A DNA stretch of 27,978 nucleotides from Gryganskiella cystojenkinii (Eukaryota > Mortierellomycota > Mortierellomycetes > Mortierellales > Mortierellaceae): contig JAAAIG010000438.1 in assembly GCA_015852425.1 (NCBI GenBank), positions 1-27,978 on the forward strand. The letters run 5' to 3'. Made by a program: the position numbers and the translations under genes. Every line of letters begins with the position of its first letter. The stretch's first letter is position 1. This document shows, one piece after another, positions 1 through 8,675 of the stretch. Under the pieces are notes generated by a model. It was not told where the DNA came from, ran no database searches, and worked only from the letters and a program-made list of their open reading frames with translations.

Positions 1-410
1 CACATCCATGAGTGAAATCTGACCTCATTTCTAAACAATTCTTTTGGTTTGAATATAACAGTGTTGATAAAGCGAGGAGAGGGATGGAAGTGATGGCATG
101 GGCGATTGTCGAGTGTCGCGTAGTTATGTAGACCTAGAGTGTCCGTATTTGTAGCCCTCCTACAGCAGAGCCTACATAAATCGAATTATGCATTTGGACA
201 GACTCGACTGTAAAATTTCATCTAAAAGCAGTCACGTCGAGAAATGGGTGACGTAGGGCACCCTCTTTTGCGAAGGACGCGTTTCGTGGCCGTGTCATAT
301 TTTTGACTCTGAGAGTGCGTGGAAGGACAATGAATTATGAATGCCTTCAAGCACTCCATTACTTTTGCTTCTTTTCTACAAACACCTTCATCAACAAGCC
401 AATCATAATC
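1..410. other. Upstream region of PRE2, no gene seen
   Basis: I see no coding region with family resemblance here. The stretch presumably holds the promoter and 5' UTR of the proteasome gene that starts at 411. I did not recognise a TATA box or a copy of the yeast proteasome control element. An ATG at 330 would extend the PRE2 frame's ORF upstream, but that extension does not look like a proteasome prosequence. Confidence 0.4.
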
Positions 411-1601
411 ATGGACACGCTCGTCAGCAAATACGCCAACTCGGCCTCTTCAGCCTCATTCGATAATGCCGACAACCTCGGCGATAACCTCGCTGGATGG
501 GATGCCGCCAACCAGTTCGCCCTCCCTGCCTTTGACATTCCCATGGTCGCCAACGTGCGTGTTTTCTTTTGTTTCTTTTTCTTTTCTTCGACGACCTTGT
601 CCCAAAGTGGAGTTTTATTTCGCTTTTTCGCTCCATATACAGCAAAAAAATCTAACCAATCTTTCTATATCTTTACTCTCTCAATGTTAGCCCGTTGACT
701 TTTTGCGCGCACACACAGACGCTTCTGCAGAGAACCGCATCAGGATTCAACACGGAACCACCACTCTGGCGTTCAAGTTCCAAGGAGGAATCATTGTTGC
801 TGTCGATTCCCGTGCCTCAGGAGGATCTTATATTGGTAAAGACCAAGATTCCACCTCCAACGTACTCCTTGACTCTGAGAGACATATTCATATCGACCGA
901 GGGCTAAAAAATCCTTTCGCCTTTATGCTCCAATTTAAACAAAAATAGCATCACAGACTGTGAAGAAGGTCATCGAGATCAATCCATACTTGCTCGGAAC
1001 GATGGCCGGAGGAGCAGCTGATTGTCAGTACTGGGAACGAGAGCTCGGTAGACGTTGCAGATTGTACGAGTTGAGAAACAAGGAACGTATTTCAGTCGCG
1101 GCCGCTTCCAAGATCCTCAGCAACATGGTCTATGATTACAAGGGCATGGGTCTCTCCATGGGTACCATGATCACAGGATGGGACAAGACCGGACCAGCAC
1201 TGTTTTACGTCGATTCCGATGGTACTCGTATGAAGGGTGAACGGTTCTCGGTTGGATCCGGATCGACTTTTGCATATGGTGTCCTCGATTCTGGATATGA
1301 CTTTAATCTCGCGGTTCCGGATGCGATTGAGTTGGGGCGTCGGGCGATTTACCATGCGACCCACCGTGATGCTTACTCTGGAGGATCCGTCAATGTCTTC
1401 CATGTCAAAGAGACTGGCTGGGAGTTTATTGGAAACTACGATGTTGGCGAGCTTCACTGGGTATGTAGAAGACGGTGCAGAGAGTCTCGTTGATCTTTTG
1501 ATCTCGAGTTTCAATTGTGGTCATACCCTAACCTATTTAACGTTATCATGCCTTATTTCATTTAGCACTATGCCGCCCAGCCTAAGGGACCCGTCGTATA
1601 A
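411..1601 (+). CDS. PRE2: Proteasome subunit beta type-5 (chymotrypsin-like), 4 exons
   Basis: Catalytic beta-5 subunit of the 20S proteasome, which cleaves after hydrophobic residues. Exons read 411-558, 719-835, 949-1460 and 1566-1601, giving 270 aa. The junctions keep frame and rebuild the family sequence; the acceptor at 948 restores [10 protein letters not shown]. The prosequence ends HG at residues 61-62, so Thr63 becomes the N-terminal catalytic Thr1 ([11 protein letters not shown]). In mature numbering Asp17, Lys33 and the S1-pocket Met45 are all present, as in yeast and human beta-5. The mature length of 208 aa is typical. The start at 411 was chosen because the upstream in-frame extension is not protein-like. 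The gene converges on the ribosome recycling factor gene; its AATAAA at 1724 lies 123 bp past the stop. The intron 1 donor (559, GTGTTT) was chosen for frame over a nearby GT at 555. Confidence 0.95.
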
Positions 1602-1715
1602 ACTTCGGCAGGAAACAAAGAAAAATGGAACGTGGATCCAGAAAGGAGACAGGAAATACAACTCAACGACCGAAACAGCAACACAAAAAAGAACAAATAT
1701 CCTATGGCACGTGTT

Positions 1716-1729
1716 TTTATTGCAATAAA
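1716..1729. terminator. Palindromic bidirectional poly(A) signal
   Basis: TTTATTGCAATAAA is a perfect 14-bp palindrome. It reads AATAAA on both strands, 123 bp after the PRE2 stop and about 43 bp after the ribosome recycling factor stop. One element could therefore serve both convergent genes. The sequence is seen directly; its use in both directions is inferred. Confidence 0.6.
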
Positions 1730-1763
1730 CCACGTTGTAAAGAAAGAACAAAATGGTTTCCAT

Positions 1764-2960
1764 CTAGTTGGCCATGATCTCCTTGGTCTTGGCCTTGAGT
1801 GCATCCTCAGCATCCTTGATGTACTTGTCATGCAGCGTCTGAGCCTAATATGGTCGCAAAGAGACACGGTTTTTGACGTTAAGCAAGTATGTTGGTGGCG
1901 AAAAAGAAAAAGAAAATTGCTATCAGAAGTGGTATGTTTTTTTTACCTTCTTCTCCAGGGCATAGTTCTCGTCCTCGCTCATGCCAGATTTAAGATCTTT
2001 CTTGAGGTCCTTCATGCCGTCCTGACGCAACTTGCGGATGATTGTCTTTGCTTTCTCCGTGCTGGCAGCAGCAAGTTTTGTCAGCGATTCACGGAACTCC
2101 TTTGTTGGTCTTTTGTACAAAGCCGAGAAGAAAGAAAGGAAAAAAAAAAAAGCTTCTGTCAACTGAGACTGTCAAGACCTCCATTCATAAGAGCTGTGTA
2201 CTGACTGATTTGTTTGTCAAAGAACACATACTTTGGTACGGGAACGCGGACTGCCTTATTGTCTGCGATGGGGTTAAGGTTAAGACCGGCCTCACGGATC
2301 GCCTTCTCGATTGAAGAGGAAAGTTCGACATCGTTGATATTGACCAACAAGGTCTTTGCATCCTTGATCGACACCTGAGCTAAATCCCGGAGAGGAACCA
2401 TTTTGCCCTCGACCTTGACCATGACAGGATCCAAGATAGCTTTAAGACAAAAATCCATTACGGCCACAAAAAAAGAACTTGTCAGATTTCCTTTCTGATC
2501 AAAAAAATTAATTGCATCAGTGTAATAGTGTCGATTGTACGCGTTATGCCTTACCAGGGTTTGCAGTGCCAGCTCTCATGGTTGTGAAGTCCCTCTTGAG
2601 TCTCTCAAGACACTGACCAAACTTCTTTTCCAGATCCATCAGATCAAAGGTCATGTCCCCAGAGTCGGAAGAGGAAGCGGCAGAGCCTTTGCCTTTGCCT
2701 TTTTTAGATCCAAAGTCGTCGTCGTCGTCATCATCATCCTTGGCGTTCTTCTTTCCGCCTTTGCCAGCCTTTCCGCCTTTACCGCCCTTGGAGGCATATC
2801 CGCGGGCAATTGTTGATGCGACCAGAGCTGGTGCGTTGTGTTGCTGAGCTACAAGAGATCTGATCAGCAATGGCGCAGAGTTGTTGCTCACGCGAGGAGT
2901 GAATGTGCAGGAGGCGCGCTTCACGGCCGAGAAGAGGACTGAGGAGGCTGTACGATGCAT
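1764..2960 (-). CDS. RRF1: Mitochondrial ribosome recycling factor, 4 exons
   Basis: Releases mitochondrial ribosomes from mRNA after termination, with EF-G2. Minus-strand exons are 2960-2555, 2439-2232, 2109-1947 and 1844-1764, giving 285 aa with frame kept at each junction. The N-terminus is rich in Ser, Ala and Arg with no acidic residue for over 60 positions, fitting a mitochondrial targeting peptide. The RRF core begins near residue 103 and shows the family pattern: MRAGTANPAILDPVMVKVEG, then PLRDLAQVSIKDAKTLLVNI, an AIREAGLNLNP block, a PTKEFRESLTK block, an IRKLRQDGMKDLKK helix and the C-terminal KTKEIMAN. Between the targeting region and the core lies an odd low-complexity linker: a Gly/Lys-rich block (58-74), eight consecutive Asp (75-82), then a second Gly/Lys block. 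Bacterial RRFs lack such an insert. Start 2960 is the first ATG in the open frame. Confidence 0.93.
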
Positions 2961-3921
2961 TAGTCTATGTTAAAGAATGAGGGGGACGAATTACAAAAAA
3001 TACAAAGGTTTGAAATTGTAAGTGGTTAAAAAAAGCAAGGAAAAAATAATGCATGGCCCTGGCATTGTCCGTCCTGCTCTCCGGAAACCTTGAAAGGCAA
3101 CATGAACTGACCCTTAAACACAGTCACTCCAGCCTTCTTGGGGTTCTGGCTCTGTCGTGCAATGATTCCACGATTGTTTTTTTATATTTCTTAAGGTTCT
3201 CACCTTTCTTTTCCTCTTCCTTCTGAACGATCGACGACATATAAGATCTCCAATCACCAGCTCCTTCGCCAGTGCTCTAGGATCCATTGAGCTTCGGTCA
3301 CACTAAAGTTCTGTTGGCCACGAAGGTCCATATATCACAAGGTGCTCCCCAAAGGATCTAAACCTAGCTTCGGATCTAGCCCAAACCTTTCTCGCATTAT
3401 CAGCGACTCGGAGTCTGACCAACCGAGCAAGTCGAGAGTATATCATCGGGTACGGCATCTTGGGGGAGAGAATCCGGATCCTCAGGTTCAGGAACTAGAG
3501 TCGTTCACCTCATACCCATGGTCGAGGATCTTTTAGTAGATCTGTGTCGCAAACCTTTCCTGAAGTAAGATGTTCTAAGTTCGGTATCGAACAGAGGATC
3601 TCTTGGACAGCGGCACCAGAAAGTGCGTCGCATGACAACAACTGAGCCTTAACAGACTGACGAATGGCATACTCGAGCCCATGCAATCCTCAATATCGTC
3701 ATCGTTCTAATAAAATTAATATTTTATTTTGTATTACTGTCTAAGTCGGGAGTGAGGTATAGAAAACTCTCTACAGCAAAAGTTATAGACAACGACTTCA
3801 GTGGTTCAAAAGTTGGTAGTGTCGAACAAACTGCTTCATCCATTGCTACCCTCCTGAAACTAAAGATGTCGCCTTTCAAAAGTATTGAGATTCGATATAT
3901 CGCCTATTATCACGACTGCTC
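2961..3921. other. Intergenic, only short unexplained ORFs
   Basis: The part nearest 2961 should be the promoter and 5' UTR of the ribosome recycling factor gene. On the minus strand an ATG at 3240 opens a 37-codon frame beginning MSSIVQKEEEKK, directly followed by a textbook GTGAG donor-like site. An overlapping frame between about 3190 and 3040 reads protein-like (GIIARQSQNPKKAGVTVFKG) but has no start of its own. On the plus strand 3342-3536 is a 64-codon Ser-rich ORF with no recognised homology. None can be assigned. TTTATT at 3723-3728 may be the minus-strand poly(A) signal of the next gene. Confidence 0.3.
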
Positions 3922-6265
3922 CTATTGATGAGCATCCCCTTGGGGTGCACGGTTTGTTTGTGACAAGACGGGAGAAATTGTCGCCAGGTTTGGCGAGAAT
4001 GTCGAGTTTGCCACTGTAACTGGTGGTGGCACGTATTGGGTTGATGGTGGTCCTGGTTGCGAGATTTGAGGATAAGAGAATTGGTTCGCAAGCGGAGAAC
4101 TGGTGCCTTCATACGCATATGCGCCATTACCCGGCGATACTTGCCGTGCGTCACCGTACTCATACTTGTTTGAGACCGAGGGAACCATGGTGTTCTGGAA
4201 CGGTAAAGGTGCGACTGTTGGACTTGTGGACGATGCGGGCATGCCACTAGGGCTGCTGGTGTTGAGGTGTTGTTGATGCGCTACTCCTTGAGAATAAACT
4301 GCTAGAGGGAGTAGGCTATTTTCTAAGCCATAACCAAGGGGTTGTTGATACACCATTCCTGGAGAATAAACTCCTTGGGGGGTTGGGCTACCTTGTAGGC
4401 CGTGACCAAGGGGTTGTTGAGCCCCTCCAACATTTGATGGACCTAGTTGTCCTTGGTGCGCTTGTCCCACAGAGGATAGACCTTGTTGACCTTGTCCCAG
4501 AGATGACAAACCTGATTGACCTTGTTGCAGTTGTCCTTGTCCCAGAGAGGATGGATCTTGATGCGCTTGTCCCACAGAGGATGGATCTTGACTCTGTGGT
4601 GTGCCGTGATGTCCTCCATGATGATGATATCCTTGCGTATCGGGGTGGTGATGACTGACATGATTAGGGTGACCTCCATGATTCATTGGATCTAGCTGAT
4701 GGCCATTCGCGGCTCCAGCATGTTTAGCCAGATGTGCCGCTTTCGCTGCCGCCGATTTCGCTTTCAATGCAAACATTGCCGCGGCCAAACCAACGGCGGC
4801 TACGGCTCCGACGGAGATCCCAATAATGGCGGGTGTTGAGAGCCCAGAGTGCTTGGAGTCTGTAGTTGGAGAGGAGATAAAGGATGAGAGGAAGGAGAGA
4901 GAGGAGCTGAGCAAAGGCATAGTAGGAAATAGCATTTGATGATGATGACGACAGGGTTTAGGTGACAAAAGAGATAAAAATATATCCGCATATGAGTTTT
5001 AAGCTGCGATCAAGGCAGTATCTACAGCCATGGCAATGACTGCAGAGGTGCCGGGGTCGCTACACTCCGAGTTACCTTGATTGTTGGGGTCATTCGTGTT
5101 GATGGGGCCAGGACCGTTAGGTGAGGGATTAGGCGGAGGAGACGACGTTGGAGGAGCACACAGATCTGTGCCTGGTGTACAGGTATAGCCAGTTTTACAG
5201 CAACCACTCATGTCGGAGCACATGTATGAATCAGAAGGACATCCGCAGGTATCACCTAATGAATAATATTTTTAAATAAAAGTAAGCGACTTGGAATACC
5301 TGCCAGGGATATACTCGTTGATGTCAGTGAAAGGTTGTGGATCATGTATTCTCTGTCTTACCGTTGCATCCGTACTAAAATATAAAAAATAATATTTTTT
5401 TCAGGTTAGTGGAATAACAAAAGGTGGAGCAATTCGAGCATAAGCAGGATAGTGTAATACCTGGCAACAGAGGGTTCCACACTGGTATGGGCTACTAGAA
5501 GGACATCCGCAGGCGGCACCTAATGAACAATATTTCAAATAAAAGTAAGCGACCAGGAATACCAGCCTGGGATATACTCGTTGATGCCAGTGAGAGATTG
5601 TGGTTCATGTATTTTCTGTCTTACCGTTGCATCCGTACTATAATATAAAGAAGAATATTTTTTTTAGGTTAGTGGAATAACAAAAGGTGGAGCAATTCGA
5701 GCATAAGCGGGATAGTATAATACCTTGCAGCAGTAGGTTCCACACTGGTATGTGTAACCAGAAGGACATCCGCAGCCGTTACCTAAAGAACAATATTTTT
5801 AAATAAAAGTAAGCGACTAGGAATACCAGCCAGGGATATACTCGTTGATATCAGAGATTGCGGATCATGTATTCTATGTCTTACCGCTGCCGTTGCATCC
5901 ATACTATAATATAAAGAAGAATTATTTTTTCTTGTGAGTCGAATAACAAAAGGTGGAGCAATTCGAGAATAAGCAGGATAGTATAATACCTGGCAACAGA
6001 GGGTCCCACACAAGTATGGGTTACTAGGATAGGCACTGCAACTATACTGGCGCTTGTCGAGATGTTGGACAGCAGCTGCAAACCGGGGCTTATACGAGCT
6101 ATTGGGGTAAGGGCCAACAGCCAAGGTTTTCCAAGGGTAGGACTCCAAGGTTTTCAAAGAAGGGTGGGTGCGAGGCTTTTGCTGAGCTAGGTCTGCGGCC
6201 GCAACACTGCAAAACGCGAGAGCTGCCAGCGTGACCAAATGGAGAGTCACCGTGAACAAGCGCAT
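3922..6265 (-). CDS. Secreted/membrane Cys-rich repeat protein with micro-exons, 8 exons
   Basis: Family not recognised. Minus-strand exons: 6265-5990, 5903-5885 (19 nt), 5782-5724, 5637-5625 (13 nt), 5519-5461, 5374-5362 (13 nt), 5255-5076 and 4859-3922; frame is kept throughout, 518 aa. Domain order: signal peptide (about 1-24, hydrophobic LVTLAALAFCSVAAA), propeptide ending in a Kex2-like LDKR (69-72), then Cys-rich repeats. Each repeat combines CGCPS, a YxCGTxCC block and a YGCNG turn encoded by a micro-exon. A Pro/Asn-rich stalk follows (about 178-206), then one membrane span (217-238, AIIGISVGAVAAVGLAAAMF). The remaining 280 residues are a basic then His/Gln/Gly/Pro-rich tail with degenerate SSLGQGQ / SSVGQAHQ repeats. 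The predicted topology is type I at plasma membrane or wall, so a sensor or adhesin is possible; function is unknown. The modules are tandem duplications that include their introns. Splice sites are predicted by hand, but their repetition makes them internally consistent. Confidence 0.8.
5256..5989 (-). repeat. Tandem intron-exon module duplication (about 265-bp unit)
   Basis: Three copies of an 86-nt intron, a micro-exon (19, 13 and 13 nt) and a 102-106-nt intron, each followed by a Cys-rich exon (59, 59 and 180 nt). The three 86-nt introns (5989-5904, 5723-5638, 5460-5375) are nearly identical by eye and share the block GAATTGCTCCACCTTTTGTT. The three following introns (5884-5783, 5624-5520, 5361-5256) share GGTATTCC and GTCGCTTACTTTTATTT. 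Introns and exons appear equally conserved, which points to recent duplication or gene conversion. Confidence 0.88.
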
Positions 6266-7211
6266 TGTTGTAGGTATGCCGTGGATAACTCTTTACTGGG
6301 ATATGTGAGGAGGGAGAGGGGTTCGGAGAGAAGGAACTGATGCTGGAAGGGAACGGCAAATGGGAAATTGGAGGTATTTAAGCGTACTGCGCCCCGAACT
6401 GAGAGCAAAAGGACTGTAAACCTTGTGTACGTTTTGCCCACCAAGGTTATTTGTTGACAGCCAAACTCAAGTTGTTGACTAACAAACAAGAACAAGAGAC
6501 CGACGCAGGAGGAAAATCCCTTGGATCGATTGTCCCCATTGTTGTCTAAACGGGCGGAGTGCAAAAACAATTTCTTTCGCAGACTTTGCCTTCGATCTCT
6601 GCCAGAAATGGCCGGTTTTGGACAGTTGGGTGAGTGAGGCAGTGCATCCGATCATTTCATTGGGGTGAAAAAATATTAGAGTTTCAGGAACGGCGCTGTG
6701 AGCCCCGCTGTTGTTGGCCAACATGGCGCATGTCAGAGATTTATCTCTTCTGACTCTGCCTTACTTCGGCCAAGCGGGATGAGCACACTGACGTTGTTCC
6801 GCTGATTAAGAAACTGTAAATAATATTGAAGTGTTCGATATGTATTGAGAGTGAACGCGAATACAAGTGCTTTTTTTTTTCTTTCATCCTTCTAAGTAAA
6901 CTTGTTGGCATCGATCAGAGGAACGAGCAGCATTTTTCTTTTTTACAAAAGAGTGAGTGGATGATGAGTTTTGGCCAGCAGAAAATCCCAGTAGATGTTG
7001 ACAACGATCGCATTATTACCTGTCAACTTGAGTTGCCAATAGCGCATTCAAATATGGGTTCACATACGAGATAGCCCTACCAATGAAGAACAAAACAAGC
7101 GAGTAACAATCATGTTTTTAGTCAAGGGCTGTCACTCGCGCCGGTCATTGCAAATAATTTTTGGCGATCACCGCCCGAATCTTTTACTTTTACTGCTGTT
7201 GCCAAGAGACA
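6266..7211. other. Intergenic, promoter side of the Cys-rich gene
   Basis: No gene is supported here. Short ORFs on both strands lack family resemblance. On the minus strand an AT-rich TTAAATA about 110 bp above the start at 6265 could act as a TATA-like element. Two TTGTTGAC words occur near 6450-6480, without a known meaning. Confidence 0.3.
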
Positions 7212-8262
7212 TCAAGTGACATGATCTCCCTCACAAACACACACGGCGATTCGGTATACAGCCTCCGTGAACTGAGAAATTCGATCAAAAGAAAAGAAAA
7301 GAACAGCAAGATCAGGAAAAGGAGGACTCGTCAGCGGATGAAAACGGGGATAGCGAGAGCTCAAGCGAACCATAGACATCATCAATGCGGCGAAATCCTT
7401 GTTCAGGAACTTTAGTCGGCCGAGGGTGAGCTCTTCCAGTTGTTGACAAGACTCTCTAGAGCGGATCATCTCTGCAAGGTCCGCCAACGGCGCACATTGT
7501 GGTCCTGGATAGAGAGAATTCTTGGAGGTGCCTACAATCCATGTCAGGCGAATAAGCTGAGGGCACTGGTGCAATATCCAGAGTGCGAGATCTTGGATAC
7601 GGTTCAGACCCGTCGATCTCCGCCTCTGCTCTCCAATCACCGAGGACAGAGAGGATAAGGAAATCAATGGATCTCCTTGAACAGTAATCGAAAGGACCCG
7701 CGGCCGCGACCACAGACACTCGAATAACGATATCCACTGTTCAGGATCTTCAATTTTTCCAAGCAAGGAGAGAGAGATCTTTTATAGATTTGGACAGTCC
7801 GCCACGCAGACTTCAACAGGTACAATCCAAGCCAACAGCACTTCCTTCAAGACACGTCGATGTCTTTGAACAAAGGTAGACACCGTGTGTGCGCTCGTCC
7901 TCGTTTAGGGGACCGTCGTGATCGTGGTCCTTTTCCACGGCCAAGCTCAAGGCGTTCAAAATGAGAAAGGGCAGTCGGGGAAAGAATGTCGAGCTTTTGT
8001 TGAGTGCCACAAGATCTGAGGCCGAGCTACAGAAGTTTATTTTCTGGACAAATGAGGCGTGGTCGTGCAAGACTTGAAGCGAAGGTGTGTTCGTGGAAAA
8101 CCAAATTGGAGGAGAAGAAAGGTCTTCCTAGATTAGAGACACTAGGGTGTCACGCCAAGCTTTCGATGCACGTAGACAACTTGGGAGAGACAATAATGGC
8201 AAAAAATAGCGTGAGTTGAAAGGAGGAGCTCAGGTACAGTAGCTTGAGAGAATGACCATTTG
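7212..8262 (-). pseudogene. Broken F-box/LRR-like protein gene
   Basis: A decayed relative of the intact F-box gene at 8676. Reading the minus strand from about 8262, F-box-like pieces appear in shifted frames: ATVPELLLS, then after a frameshift LPSCLRASKAWRDTLVSLI. An in-frame TAG (8130-8128) stands where the family usually has Trp before EDL. A middle piece (about 8070-7900) reads HDHASFVQKINFCSSASDL. After another shift comes QRHRRVLKEVLLAWI, an in-frame TAA (7784-7782), then a 180-codon open stretch without its own ATG. That stretch aligns in order with the intact paralogue: KIEDPEQWISLFECLWSRPR against FEDQSAWLSQLKRLWFRLR, and CQQLEELTLGRLKFLNKDF against CQRLQELALPYAAFRNEEF. The C-terminal 200 or so residues of the paralogue are missing. 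At least two stops and two frameshifts make expression of a functional protein unlikely. Confidence 0.75.
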
Positions 8263-8675
8263 TTTGTACCGTGTGGAATTGAATGAACTTGAGCTTGGGG
8301 AGAAACTGATGGAGGAGGTTGAGGAGGTTGAGAATGAGGAAATGAAGAGGAAATGGAAATGCAAAGATGATCCTTAGCAGGAGGATGAGGGCTCTGCTGC
8401 TGATAATGAGAAGCGAGCTGTGCGTGCTGAGGTCGGTTGCAGGAGTATTGGTGGCAATTATCATGAATCGCGGGATAGGGATCGCAGAACGTGTGAACTT
8501 TTCGCGTAGTGAGGGAGAAACCTTGTTTCCTCCCTTTCTTTTCTGTATGATTATTTCGCTCCCCTTTTCTTTTCTTTTTTTTGCAATTGGGCTACATTTC
8601 CGTTCATCATTACCATCATTGCCGTCCTCACCATCACCATCTCCATCGCTCCTTCTCTCCGCGCTCTTTCACCAG

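Noticed and set aside
1237..1728. Alternative-frame ORFs over PRE2 exon 3 and its 3' flank
   Set aside because: Shadow of the proteasome frame; the spliced PRE2 reading matches the family along its whole length.
8367..8675. N-terminal extension of the F-box protein by 103 residues
   Set aside because: The segment translates a pyrimidine-rich leader into low-complexity Leu/Phe/Ser; the F-box begins right after the ATG at 8676.
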